Source: Fragum whitleyi
Taxonomy: Eukaryota; Mollusca; Bivalvia; Cardiida; Cardiidae
Reading direction: 5' to 3'
Length of the DNA stretch: 64,000 bases
Assembly: GCA_948146395.1 (NCBI GenBank)
Contig: OX411558.1
Location: 36,140,350 to 36,204,349 of the forward strand
Below are positions 9,537 to 19,035 of the stretch, piece after piece. Position 1 is the first letter of the stretch. Each line of letters starts with the position of its first letter. The position numbers and the translations under genes were made by a program. The notes beneath the pieces are model-generated. The model was not told the origin of the DNA. It ran no database searches and worked only from the letters and a program-made list of their open reading frames with translations.

Positions 9537-11401
9537 CACTGCAACTCCATTAAAACGCTGTGGTCGGGGTCCAAGAAATGAAACAGCGGAAGAAGTGGAT
9601 GTATCTGCTATAACGCTGTACTCACCCTTGCCGCCGACAATCACCCCCCACCCACCCCTCCCGCGGTGAACAATAACGTACCGCGGAAACATAACAGACA
9701 CAGGGTCAATACTGATAACGATATCGGATGTCTAAAGAGGCCTATACATATACATATTTAGGCCATCGCATTTTATTTTTTAAAACTCGGCAATGAATTG
9801 AAGAACAAACGCGGTTTATTACTTTGATATTTTTTATTTTAAGATCGTTTTGTTGTCCCCAAGCTAAACAAAACTATCTTTGATAATCTAGTTTGTATGG
9901 TTAAACGATCGCAGACTCCTCTTAGTTCTCTGAATCCCGATTTTTAGGGCCTACCCGCACGGCAGCTGAGAAACACCGATAACGACGATCTCATAAGGGT
10001 AAAGTTAGTAAAATCCATTAAGTTTCATAAGATCAACGAATTTGATATTTTAAATGTTGTCTTCTGGAAAATAGGAGAAAATAATTATCTACGCAATCAA
10101 AATAAACAAAACCCTACGTCCGATCGAAACTATACCAAAGTAATCGAATCTCTCGGAGTGCAGGACCACATTCTTCGATGAGCGAGAAAAAATGCCGTAA
10201 ATTCAATTCAATGAATCTGTAGTTACGACATTTGGATCGCCGGTTTGCAAAGATCATCTTCACGAGTCAAGGGGTATCGAAAGCTTCTTCCCGAAAACCG
10301 TATAAGTAAAACGTTCGTAACCCTGGGTTAGACGAGATGTTAATTCATGGCCTTGATTATCAGATAATAGATCGTCAGGAAAGAAAGTCCAAACAAATGC
10401 GAAGCGACGCGGTCACCAACAGTTTCGCGCAATTTTCAGTTCCTTTGTATGACAAATCTAAGTTGGAAATGTAGGTTTATATATAGCTTCCTGTTTAAAA
10501 CTCAATAAGTTGTCTATTTAGTGAGAGTAAGAATCAACGATGATAATTCAATGGGGCTTTGAATTTTCAAACCATGTAAAACATGACAATAATATGAATA
10601 CGTTTAATGAAAAAAAACCACAAAATTTTATCATATATTTACAAAAGGCGTAATATTTATATGAAAATTCAACGGGATCGGCAAAGGGAGGTAATAAACC
10701 AATAAATTGGGTAAGCCGGGGACAAGTCGCTTTTTGAATCGTTTGTCAACAGCGGTAAATGTTCAAGATTTGAGAATATAAAACGAGATTAGCTCATTTT
10801 GCGAAAACGCGGCTTCTTCTGAAGTTTATTAACTTGTATTTAATCATATACGAGCTAGACTTTTTTGTGTTCAATTGCGTCCTTGCCGTCGACAACGCGC
10901 AGTTGGTAGCGCGCCGGACTGTCAATATTGGGATTCCGTGTATCTCCGACGGCTGCACTCATTCTTTCTGACTATAAGTCACTCACCCATGGGTTAATAA
11001 TCGTAGACGTATGTGAGATAGCAGTTTGGGGTTAGGAAAGGATGTGATTGTTGTACTCGTGAGTTTGGTACTCAAGCGGTAGTGATATAACTATACATCT
11101 GTCAGCCATCAAATTAGCCATTTCTCTCTAACCTGAGGCATTTATCGCCATCACTGCCCCGCAGGAGGTGTGAAAAAGAATTGTATTGATTTACCTGGCT
11201 TCGCTCAGTATCGATTTTTTTCTCAGTGTTTTCACCCTTCGTTCTATAATCGCTGTTAAAACAGCGTTAACGGCGGATAGGGTATACCATCGCCGCAGCA
11301 TCCAAAAATGGTCGACCCCCCCCAATTTCGGGAGCCAAGCGGACCCCGCGTTATAATGGATTTAGCGCTCTAACAGATTTCGTTATAATGGAGTTGCAGT
11401 G
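9537..11401. mobile_element. Tigger/pogo-like non-autonomous DNA transposon (1.87 kb)
   Basis: The ends CACTGCAACTCCATTAAAAC (left) and the inverse CGTTATAATGGAGTTGCAGTG (right) lie inside a TA on each side (9535-9536, 11402-11403). A subterminal repeat of the motif (GTTATAATGGATTTAGCG) sits inside the right end. No transposase frame remains. TIRs of the form CA(C/G)TNNAACTCCNTTATAACG with TA duplications are typical of Tc1/mariner-Tigger elements; this is known family behaviour applied by similarity. A SINE 1 copy has inserted at 10883-11095. Confidence 0.7.
10883..11095 (+). mobile_element. SINE family 1 copy inside the Tigger-like element
   Basis: The head is CGCGCAGTTGGTAGCGCGCC, a well-preserved A box. 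The body phrases CATTCTTTCTGACTATAAGT, AATCGTAGACGTATGTGAGA and AGGAAAGGATGTGATTGTTG follow. The 3' end is truncated before the GCGGCATTAAAC tail. Confidence 0.75.
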
Positions 11402-12221
11402 TATTATAAAAGGTCACAATACAGCTACAAGGGACAGTAAGGCCATTATTTTTTTTTTTCTTCGTTGTGGGAGAGCCATCCCAATGTCTCTCAAAACTGG
11501 AACAAAAATAAAATGACATTCTATCGTTATTTTTTATAATTTCTCCAATGGGCTGCATTTGTCTGGTATCTATATAAAATATGGATATTCGTTATACTGA
11601 AACATTTTCTAAAGAATCAAATCCCTCAAAAAGGATTTGGTTCTTTAGAAAATATTTGAGTTTACCTCAAGATTTATTAATTGAACAACATATTTACTGA
11701 ACAACAGTTACTACAAGAGAGTTTTGTTGTTGGAAGAAAAATTGAAGTAGAAATAAAGTGAAATCTTATAACGATTGAATTAAAAAAATAGATAGAATAC
11801 AGGATTAAAGGCAATTTATTTTCATTTTCATTCCCTCCAACCCTTGATCTGTTTTTATTTGTCCCGAGAACCAAAAAATAACAAATTAATGGCCAAAGTG
11901 GTTTATGGACCAATCCATATCACCAATCCAATTCTAAATGCACTAATCGGTAATAGTATAGCGTTTCCTCTTTTTTCAAGCTTGACAAATCACTAAGCAT
12001 AAAAACTTCAGTTTCAAAATGTTAATTAGCTATTAAAACAATTTGCAAGTTCAAAAGTATGCATCATTTTTTATAATCAATCACCTTGATATGATAAGCT
12101 CTGAATCCTGTCAACATTCGATCATCGTCTATTATGAAATCTTTGTGCAATGCAGTGGCATAATTAAGGTTTGCTAGCCTACACTAAATCTTACTACTGT
12201 TTAGATGCGCAAAGCAGAAGC
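11402..12221. other. No gene seen
   Basis: AT-rich. It includes a small inverted pair TTTTCTAAAGAATCAAAT / TTGGTTCTTTAGAAAATATT at 11608-11657. No exon or mobile-element ends are recognised. Confidence 0.4.
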
Positions 12222-12378
12222 TTAGGCCCGATTAGCCTTTTAATGGTTCGTTTTTTTGAATAAATGATGTTTATGGACAAGGCCAAAAGTTTAATATTTT
12301 GGACTAGTCCAAAAGAATTAACTATATTGATGCAAGTCTAAGTGAGATTAAAAGGTTAATGGGGCTATATAGCCCAGA
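12222..12378. mobile_element. Short TIR MITE (~155 bp)
   Basis: The ends are inverted: AGGCCCGATTAGCCTTTTAA at the left and ATTAAAAGGTTAATGGGGCT at the right, a ~20-bp imperfect inverted repeat. Target duplication is unclear. Confidence 0.45.
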
Positions 12379-12742
12379 AAAAAGTGTCTGTCCAACTAAA
12401 TAATCACATACTTATGGTGATGAGGTCCTAATCAAATTTAGACTCACAAAACAAATGAAAAATGTTGGCACTGCATCCATAATTGTCTGTCTAAGTAGTC
12501 CTGGTTTATATTTATTGGTACTTCTAACTAATGGTAGTTGACATTTCTACAGGCCACTTATTGTTTCTCAAGATATGACTGTCTCGGAGACCATATAAGA
12601 TTTCAACAGAATTTTTCTACCCTTGCTTTCAAGACAAATAATGTCACAATTTTTTTTGTAACAATTTGTTGTACTATTTTTAACAGTCAACAATCGAAAT
12701 ATAAATTTAGGAAGCCAAAAATAACTGAAATAAATAAGTTCT

Positions 12743-12968
12743 TTAACCTGGACATGCTGAACCCCGAATATTCCTGTTCTGGCAGGAGGTAAAGACATAG
12801 ATCAGCCTTCACATAGGTGCAGTCTGATCTTAATCTGTACCACCTGATACAGGTTCTTTTTCATTCAGAAAGTTAAGAAAATATAATTTCAAAATATAAA
12901 TGATAACTTGAAGGTAACATACTGTACTTTCAGCGAATTGATTTTAATGTGATTTAGCCAAGGGTTAA
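12743..12968. mobile_element. P1 MITE, one end eroded
   Basis: TTAA flanks both sides. The left end CCTGGACATGCTGAACC is preserved, while the right end retains only AGCCAAGGG. The interior ATAGATCAGCCTTCACATAG and GTCTGATCTTAATCTGTACC matches the family. Confidence 0.65.
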
Positions 12969-13004
12969 AATAGGCTCAGTGATATGGTTCAAAGGATTAT
13001 ACAG

Positions 13005-13500
13005 GCAGAGTAGCTAAAGCCTCATTGATCAATGAAAGTCTGAAACTAAAACATCTTACATGGGGTCCTGAGTTTGATCACAGCCTGGTTACAATGCAGC
13101 AGGTACAACTCTGACATTTGTCTCATATTAATGTAAACCTAAGTAGGTAAAGAAAAACACGAGACTTGGAAAGGATGTAGTGGTTTGGTTTTAACCTATT
13201 CATTTTACATAACTTGGGAAACAAGTTCTTACAACATAGATCAATCCCTCTCAGTTCTGCTTCTAGGAAAATTCACCAGTGATTGCGCTGAATATGTGGG
13301 CAAATGAAAAATACAAGATTGATAGCTACTCCTGGGAATTGAACTCAGGACCTTTGGGTCAAGAGGCCGCCGCTTAACCTCTAGACCACGTCCACCACCA
13401 TCAGGATGTAGTGGTGGTACTGGTGTGGGAAATACCAGGATTCAATGGTAAGGTATTCCATTCGTAGTGACAGACACTTATTTACTGTTAAAAGTGACAT
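13005..13500 (+). mobile_element. SINE family 1, degraded, interrupted by SINE 2
   Basis: A B-box-like GTCCTGAGTTTGATCAC near 13062 and the body AGACTTGGAAAGGATGTAGT precede the interruption. GGTACTGGTGTGGGAAATAC, CAGGATTCAATGGTAAGG and AGTGACATTAAA follow it. The two halves join in correct SINE order across the nested insertion. Confidence 0.6.
13185..13402 (-). mobile_element. SINE family 2, with 13-bp target duplication
   Basis: On the minus strand, GACGTGGTCTAGAGGTTAAG is A-box-like and CTGAGTTCAATTCCCAGG is the B box, followed by a body ending in ATGTAAAATGAATAGG. The target duplication AGGATGTAGTGGT is exact at 13172-13184 and 13403-13415. A relative lies at 43598-43800. Confidence 0.8.
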
Positions 13501-13899
13501 TAAATTTACCCAGGGTCCAGGCAGGAAAAATATTAAACAATTCAAACCGTAGGTCACTTACGATAGTTTTTCAATAACTGAATGTTTTAAAATCAAACAG
13601 TAAAACTAATTTTTCTAAAGCTATAACCTTTGAAAAAAATATTGAGGTATACCAGTGGATAAATTTAAAATAAAATTTAACTCAATAAGACCGAAACTTC
13701 TCACTTGATTAGTTGGTGCCAATTAAATGTAGTCTCCAGAGAAATTATCATAGATTTATCATTTCCAGACATTATAATTATCTTCCATTTTCATTTACTT
13801 CTTCAACAGAACTCTTTGCCATTGAAGAGCTCTTGAAGGCAACAGCCATGTTGCCAATGTTACGAGAGAAGGGGGGGGGGGGGATCGAGCATTGGTTAA

Positions 13900-14170
13900 T
13901 TTGATTGATTGGAGTTTCACGCCACTTTCAACATTTTTTCAGTTATATTGTGGCAGCTGGAGCACCTAACAATGGATTCTTGGTATTTCCATTACCAATA
14001 CTACCCTCACATCCTTTCCTAGCCTCCAGTTGCGTTCTCACAGAGGTCTATGATTAGCAACCCATTGGAGAGACAAATAGTTGGCAAAGATGAGTGCTGC
14101 TGTCTGGGACCAAAGCCTTGACCTCTAGACTGAGAGTCAAACGCGCTACCAAATGCATTATGACAGCAGC
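13900..14170 (-). mobile_element. SINE family 1, full length
   Basis: On the minus strand the head ATTTGGTAGCGCGTTTGAC leads to the body ATCATAGACCTCTGTGAGAA, GAAATACCAAGAATCCATTG, GTGCTCCAGCTGCCACAATA, then GTTGAAAGTGGCGTGAAACT and an (AATC)n tail. An uninterrupted G run lies just beyond the tail at 13871-13883. Confidence 0.8.
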
Positions 14171-14284
14171 TGAATTGAGCATTGGCCAGCCTTAAACATT
14201 CTCCAGTAAAAAGGCTCCCCTCACAAGGCCATATGTGCATTCAGATGTAACAGCAAGATTCTTCTACGATGAAGTAAAATGTAC

Positions 14285-14370
14285 AATTAACCCCTGTATT
14301 AATCTTTTCTGGTCAAAAAAATTAAATCAGGCGGTAAAGACAAAGATCAGATTACACATATGTGCAAGGT
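14285..14370. mobile_element. P1 MITE fragment
   Basis: Only the interior is retained: TTTTCTGGTCAAAAAAATTA, AATCAGGCGGTAAAGAC and AGATCAGATTACACATATGT. Confidence 0.5.
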
Positions 14371-14584
14371 AAGCTAAGAAATATTCTGGGTTCACCATTA
14401 CAATTGAAAATTAAAAATGTGTAAAAACTTAGATACCGTTAGTAGACTGGGAGATAAGGATTCAAAATTCCTTGACTTTATTACAATTTAGTGAAGTATT
14501 GCAAATTAGGGTAACCAATTAACTAATTTGAGGTTATAATTTGTACTTAATTAATCAGTTCTTCAGAAACATAAAATAGAAATG

Positions 14585-14715
14585 AATTGAAAAATTAACC
14601 AAGACTTACCTTCGAAGATGGGAAGTTGAAGGTTGATTCCAATTTCACTGACCATAAACTCCTTGAGGGCTCACACAGAGAGAGATAACGCAGCAATCCA
14701 GCAGCCAGTAATCAG
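14585..14715 (-). repeat. DIRS 3' terminus: terminal inverted repeat plus 3' extension
   Basis: Positions 14641-14715 are the inverted repeat of the other terminus, sharing CACAGAGAGAGATAACGCAG and CAATCCAGCAGCCAGTAATC. Positions 14585-14640 are an extension absent from the 5' terminus, as in DIRS-1, where one terminus is longer. The outer half differs from the 5' terminus (TTTCACTGACCATAAACTCC against TTTCACTTCCCATAAACCCT). Confidence 0.9.
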
Positions 14716-14870
14716 GTTTTAGAGATAAACGAATCCGAGTTCCGCAATATTATTATCAAACTTGGATGTCATTATTTTATATATTGATAATTTCACTTAT
14801 AGAGCTTAGAAGTAATTACATTTATTGATAATTTCGAAATACTTTCCCCATTGGGTGGGTTTAGGGAGGG

Positions 14871-14999
14871 TGTGTGAGCCCTCAAGGAGTTTATGGTCAG
14901 TGAAATTGGAATCAACCTTCAACTTCCCATCTTCGAAGGTAAGTCTTGGTTAATTTTTCAATTTCACTTCCCATAAACCCTTGATGGGCCCCACAGAGA
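14871..14999. repeat. DIRS internal complementary region
   Basis: Positions 14871-14963 are the exact inverted complement of 14585-14677 (93 bp), and 14960-14999 are the exact inverted complement of 20582-20621 (40 bp). The two parts overlap by the shared AATT. The segment is therefore a complementary copy of the joined 3' and 5' ends. In the DIRS-1 model this region bridges the ends of the RNA or cDNA to allow a closed circle to form before recombinase integration. Confidence 0.93.
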
Positions 15000-15136
15000 T
15001 TTGAGAGCTTGTATTTTGAAATTACAATTTTAACTAACCAATGATGTTTTAAATATTTATTTACACAAGCTTTAGACAGCATCATCAGTAGAAATCATGT
15101 AAAAGAAACATACATATGTACAACAATCACATTCCA

Positions 15137-16345
15137 TTAATTTCCCGCCATTATTGCTTTTTGAACTGTTGCTGGGTTTTCAATGACTTTGTCATAAAAG
15201 CGGGCGAATGTTTTAGCATTTGACCAGCCTGCAGTCTTTATGATGGTACCCAGATCCACCCCTGTTTGTTTTGCCCTTGATGTAGCGGCAGCTCTAGTAC
15301 TGTGAGGAGCATAGTTATTCCCTAATCCAGCTTTTTGCATAACAGATTTTATCCAGCGACTAATTGTACTGCGAGAAACCCCTTTATGAGGGCTCATTGT
15401 ACTAATAATTAACCTCTCGCTTTGTCTTAGAGGTTCTGTCCTTAGTAAATATTCCTCTAAACACTTAACAAAACATAACTTTTCCTCAGAGAATTTAACT
15501 AAATTGACTGTTTGTAGCTGAAAACCTGGTCTTGATTGTTTCAGAACGGAACTATTTTGAATCGTCACTTGATTCTTATCATAATTAAATTTTACATCAT
15601 TCAAATTTAACAAGTGTAAAGTTTGACAGCGTTGAGCTGTTACCAATAAGTACAACATACATAATTTTTGTGATAGTTGTAATAGTGTGACACAATTTTG
15701 TTGTCGAAAAAATCGTAGTACAATGTCAACATCCCAAATAACTGTATATTTGGGTAAAGTTGGTCTTAACTTAAAGCATCCTTTCATAAATCTTGAAATG
15801 TGTCCATTATCATGGATATCTGTATTACTACAAAGTTTAATAAAAGTACTAAGAGCAGATCTAGCTGTATTCAGAGCACTATAACGAGTCCCCTTTTCAA
15901 ACAATTGTGAAAGAAATTTTAGAATTAGGTTTATATTTGCTCGAGTGGGATCATGGAATTTCCCACAGAAATGTATCCATTGTTCAACATATCGGTTGTA
16001 TTGCAACTTTGTTGATTTTTGCCAAGATTGAAGGATAAGTTCCCGAGCTTTTGTAGGTACTCCTTGTGCCTTGAGTGCCTTCCCGATATAGGAAAAACAC
16101 CTAGCCTCAATTTTTTGAGGGGATGTTGTAGATGAGGTTTGTGAGGCAATGACAGGATTGTCTGTGTTGGTGGGAGTAGGTGGCATGGTCCCCATATAAG
16201 ATGTAGAAGGCTGGGCCACCAACACTGAGTTGGCCACAGAGGGGCTATGAGTACTCCTGTGGCTTGGTCTTCTTCCACTTTTTGTAGAATTCTTGTAATC
16301 AGACTGAAAGGAGGGAACATATAGAAAAAAATTTTGTCCCAACAA
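15137..16345 (-). CDS. DIRS tyrosine recombinase (YR)
   Basis: Integrates the circular cDNA of the element into the chromosome in place of an integrase. The frame is open for 402 codons from just after a TAG; the first ATG is at 16195, giving 352 residues. Numbering from codon 1, the catalytic set is complete: R239 (TAQRCQTL), H348 and R351 (APHSTRAA), W374 (AGWSNAKTF, the His/Trp position) and nucleophile Y384 (ARFYDK). Residues ~100-190 form an SAM-like core-binding domain (LILQSWQKSTKLQYNRYVEQ). The first ~415 bases overlap the end of the RT frame, typical for DIRS. Translation start is uncertain: internal ATG, reinitiation, or another shift. Confidence 0.92.
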   Translation of the reverse strand: MLGQNFFLYVPSFQSDYKNSTKSGRRPSHRSTHSPSVANSVLVAQPSTSYMGTMPPTPTNTDNPVIASQTSSTTSPQKIEARCFSYIGKALKAQGVPTKARELILQSWQKSTKLQYNRYVEQWIHFCGKFHDPTRANINLILKFLSQLFEKGTRYSALNTARSALSTFIKLCSNTDIHDNGHISRFMKGCFKLRPTLPKYTVIWDVDIVLRFFRQQNCVTLLQLSQKLCMLYLLVTAQRCQTLHLLNLNDVKFNYDKNQVTIQNSSVLKQSRPGFQLQTVNLVKFSEEKLCFVKCLEEYLLRTEPLRQSERLIISTMSPHKGVSRSTISRWIKSVMQKAGLGNNYAPHSTRAAATSRAKQTGVDLGTIIKTAGWSNAKTFARFYDKVIENPATVQKAIMAGN

Positions 16346-17973
16346 AAACTAAATGCATCAATCTTCCATGCTTGAAAATCAGGGTACCTTGTGCAGTATT
16401 TATCAATTTTGTTGTTTATTCTAGAAGCAAAAAGATCCACAGTCATGTAAGGATAAATGTTTTTTATCTTGACAAAAATTGACTTATCTAGGGACCATTC
16501 CAGATCATCATTGCATTTGCGCGAAAGCCGGTCGGCTTCTTTATTGCAGGACCCAGCCACATGAGCAGCTGTCAGATGAATTTGTCTTTCAATGCACCAG
16601 TTCCAAATTGATCGGGCAATATTATTTAATTCCATCTTTTTTCCCCCAAATTTTGATATGTATGAAACACTAGTTGTATTGTCCATATAGACCTTGATAT
16701 GAGTTTTACTGGTATTCTGACACAATGCCATTAAAGTCAATTGACATGCCTTTAATTCTAAAATGTTTATGTGAGAATCCTGTTCTTCTATTGACCATTT
16801 TCCTCTAGTTTTCCTACCATCAGTCTCACAATAGCCCCCCCAACCTTCCATTGAGGAATCAGTGTAAATTACCAATTTCGGTTTTCCATGTGAGATCAAT
16901 TTGTAGCTGTCCTGAACATTTTTTATCCACCAATTTAAAGAAAGGTGACATGACTGATTAATTTTCATGTAACTATCAAAATTTCCTTTATTGACTTTCA
17001 AGTATTTGTCTCTCTCTTTCTCAAGGGGCCGTATATTTAAAGTGGCATACTCAACCCCTGGTTCTGCAGCCACTAGTTTGCCGACTAATTTTGAGAACAG
17101 TCGAATTGTTGTTCTTCTTTTTAGTATAAACTTTTTACAAAGAGAGACAAGTTCTATTTTTCTCTCCTCTGTAAGGGATATTGTCATTGAAATAGAGCAA
17201 AGGACAAAACCAAGAAATATTATTTTTTGGCAGGGTATAAGCACTGATTTTTCTAAGTTTATTGTCAATCCCAAAGAATCTAGTAGTTTTACAGTATCTA
17301 AAATATTTTGTTCGCCTTTTTCATATGTTGAGCTTTGTAAACATGAATCATCTATATAGGCCGAACTTACATGACCTTGTGATCTTAGGGTTGCAAATAC
17401 TGGTTTAAGAATTTTTGAGAAAACCCGAGGACTTGAACTTAAACCCATCACGAGTGCGCAGTATTCATATTTTTTACCCTCATACCAGAACCTGAGATAT
17501 TTTCGATCTTCCTTTGCTACTGGTATAGAATAATATGCATCTGTCAAATCAACAGATGCAAACCAACAATTTTTCCTCATAGAAGATACAGCTGATTGCA
17601 AAGTTTCCATTTTGAAATGAATAGGAGAAATAAATTGTTCATTAAAACTTTTAAGATTTAAAATAAGTCGAATATTTCCATTACTCTTTTCTCTGTAAAA
17701 AATGTTAGATATATATTCGTTCTGCTCACTATGATTTTCCACTGGTTCAATTATTTTTGATTCTAAGAATTTGTTAATTTCTAAATTAATTTGATTGTTT
17801 TCTTGTAGGTTAAAGTAATATGAGCTAGGAATCTTTATTTGTTTGGGAGTGTCTATTGTTTCTATTTTGTAACCACAAATTGTTTTTAAAATCCATTGAT
17901 CTGATGTTAATTCTTGCCATTTTTCTAAGTTTAGTTTTGTTTTTCCTGCTACAAAATTTTCTTTGGTGTTTTT
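15931..17973 (-). CDS. DIRS reverse transcriptase / RNase H / methyltransferase-like protein (pol)
   Basis: Open for 680 codons, with no ATG at its head. Numbering from the GTG at 17742: RT palm aspartate D65 (FASVDLTDAYYSIP), LVMGLSSSPRVFSK ~98-110, catalytic YIDD 129-132, and INLEKS...FLGFVL ~161-181. RNase H follows with D295 (YTDSSMEGWGG), E329 (INILELKA), D354 (VYMDN) and D404 (KEADRLSRK). The DIRS-type methyltransferase-like region follows with DLFAS 436-440, IDAFSFCW 461-468, FPPF 476-479 and PLWPTQCWWP 501-510. It makes cDNA from the element RNA in the cytoplasm or nucleus; the role of the methyltransferase-like part is unknown. The upstream 77 codons (to 17973) also look like pol. 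The frame equals that of gag but is separated from it by three TAA codons. Confidence 0.92.
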   Translation of the reverse strand, partial: KNTKENFVAGKTKLNLEKWQELTSDQWILKTICGYKIETIDTPKQIKIPSSYYFNLQENNQINLEINKFLESKIIEPVENHSEQNEYISNIFYREKSNGNIRLILNLKSFNEQFISPIHFKMETLQSAVSSMRKNCWFASVDLTDAYYSIPVAKEDRKYLRFWYEGKKYEYCALVMGLSSSPRVFSKILKPVFATLRSQGHVSSAYIDDSCLQSSTYEKGEQNILDTVKLLDSLGLTINLEKSVLIPCQKIIFLGFVLCSISMTISLTEERKIELVSLCKKFILKRRTTIRLFSKLVGKLVAAEPGVEYATLNIRPLEKERDKYLKVNKGNFDSYMKINQSCHLSLNWWIKNVQDSYKLISHGKPKLVIYTDSSMEGWGGYCETDGRKTRGKWSIEEQDSHINILELKACQLTLMALCQNTSKTHIKVYMDNTTSVSYISKFGGKKMELNNIARSIWNWCIERQIHLTAAHVAGSCNKEADRLSRKCNDDLEWSLDKSIFVKIKNIYPYMTVDLFASRINNKIDKYCTRYPDFQAWKIDAFSFCWDKIFFYMFPPFSLITRILQKVEEDQATGVLIAPLWPTQCWWPSLLHLIWGPCHLLPPTQTILSLPHKPHLQHPLKKLRLGVFPISGRHSRHKEYLQKLGNLSFNLGKNQQSCNTTDMLNNGYISVGNSMIPLEQI

Positions 17974-17978
17974 TTAAT

Positions 17979-18000
17979 GTGTAAGTGTTATTACTTACAC
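17979..18000. other. Perfect hairpin between gag stop and pol
   Basis: GTGTAAGT-gttatt-ACTTACAC is an 8-bp stem with a 6-base loop directly after the gag TAA (18003-18001) on the sense strand. It lies between the slippery heptamer and the A7 run. A role in frame control is possible but unproven; the stem is weak. Confidence 0.45.
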
Positions 18001-19035
18001 TTATCGTCGTTTGAGATATTTGGTTCCCTGATTTTGTGGCCTCCTGGTTCCTGGGTTGTGCATTGTTTTCAATTGTTGTCTGCTTGTTGTCTTCTTCCCC
18101 CTGTAATTTTGCCAACCCCCCACCTTTTTGGCTAAAAAAGGCTTCTTGTAGCTTTTGCTGTTGTTGTTTCTTGGACTGGTTACTATTGGGAGTTTTGAAT
18201 CTGTGAGAGATTTCACTGCTTCTGGCAGATTCTCCCCAAATAACTTGTTGGCTGACATCTCCCTATCTGCCAAAGACTTAAAACGGTTATCCAAATCTCT
18301 TTTCACTTTTTCTCGTCTGGTCTGATTGGTAGTTTGGATTCCGTCGGCGAGTAGTTTGAAGGTGTCCGTGATCAATACTCTCAACTTTGGATCTGCTTTT
18401 TGTGCCATTCCTAAAGCTTTTACCAGAGGAACAGCTACTTGTGTCAAAATACCAAGGGACTTTTGTGCAGCAAGATCAGAAAATTTTGTTTGAGGAGGTA
18501 ATTGACGCCAGATGCATTCTTCAATTTTGGCCACCTGAAGCCATTCAGCGTTGACAGGCCGTTTGTGTGTCTGTTTAAGGTCCTTTATTTTATCAGCGGA
18601 TCCTTTGAATCGGACCGTTTTATTGACAACGTCTGCCAGTTTGGAGTCAATTTCTGGACCCACTTCTTGTTCTTCGGTGAAGAACTCGTCAAAATCATTG
18701 AATTCAGAATTATCTGGCTCAGTCAGTGAATTGTTGTCCGGGGCCACGTAGGTGTCAATGTCGATCCATCCTTCGTTATCGTTTGTTTCCTCGTCGTCGT
18801 CGGACACGCTTTCCTGTCGCTTTCTTTTAGACGTGCCTGGCTTATTTTCGGTCGCCTTCATGTTGTTTACCTCCGATTTGAGGCCTTTCATTTCACATGA
18901 CAACTCCCCGACTGTTTTGGCAATGCCGGAAAACTCGGTCATTCGCTTTTCCAGCTGGCTAAAAATAGCCTCGCCCCTCTTCACCATCTTTTCCACGGGG
19001 CTCAAAGCGGGGATTTCGTTTTTCTCAGAACTCAT
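18001..19035 (-). CDS. DIRS gag-like protein
   Basis: The ATG at 19035 starts MSSEKNEIPALSPVEKMV, 344 residues. The frame is open nine codons further up but without an ATG. Positions ~12-65 are heptad-like and probably form a coiled coil (GEAIFSQLEKRMTEFSGIAK). Residues ~80-135 are strongly acidic (SDDDEETNDNEGW, DNSEFNDFDEFFTEEQE). The middle (EECIWRQLPPQTKFSDLAAQ, GILTQVAVPLVKALGMAQKA) matches the character of DIRS gag proteins. The C-terminus is basic and Gln/Asn-rich. There is no CCHC zinc knuckle, which is normal for DIRS. It presumably packages the element RNA. It precedes pol in the same frame, divided by stops. Confidence 0.85.
   Translation of the reverse strand: MSSEKNEIPALSPVEKMVKRGEAIFSQLEKRMTEFSGIAKTVGELSCEMKGLKSEVNNMKATENKPGTSKRKRQESVSDDDEETNDNEGWIDIDTYVAPDNNSLTEPDNSEFNDFDEFFTEEQEVGPEIDSKLADVVNKTVRFKGSADKIKDLKQTHKRPVNAEWLQVAKIEECIWRQLPPQTKFSDLAAQKSLGILTQVAVPLVKALGMAQKADPKLRVLITDTFKLLADGIQTTNQTRREKVKRDLDNRFKSLADREMSANKLFGENLPEAVKSLTDSKLPIVTSPRNNNSKSYKKPFLAKKVGGWQNYRGKKTTSRQQLKTMHNPGTRRPQNQGTKYLKRR
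18115..18121 (-). promoter_or_regulatory. Candidate -1 frameshift slippery heptamer in gag
   Basis: In the gag frame the codons read GTG GGG GGT, giving the heptamer G_GGG_GGT, which satisfies the X_XXY_YYZ rule for -1 ribosomal frameshifting. Slipping here enters a frame that stays open from 18114 to 17825 and overlaps the start of pol. The motif is seen; the function is inference. Confidence 0.45.

Noticed and set aside
10883..10960. Functional tRNA gene
   Set aside because: A/B boxes belong to SINE 1 heads; no clover-leaf with closed acceptor stem, and the body of the SINE follows.
13871..13883. G-run as a regulatory or quadruplex element
   Set aside because: A single uninterrupted run beside a SINE tail; more simply slippage of a simple repeat.
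16991..17359. 122-codon plus-strand frame
   Set aside because: It is the antisense shadow of the DIRS reverse transcriptase; no independent coding character.
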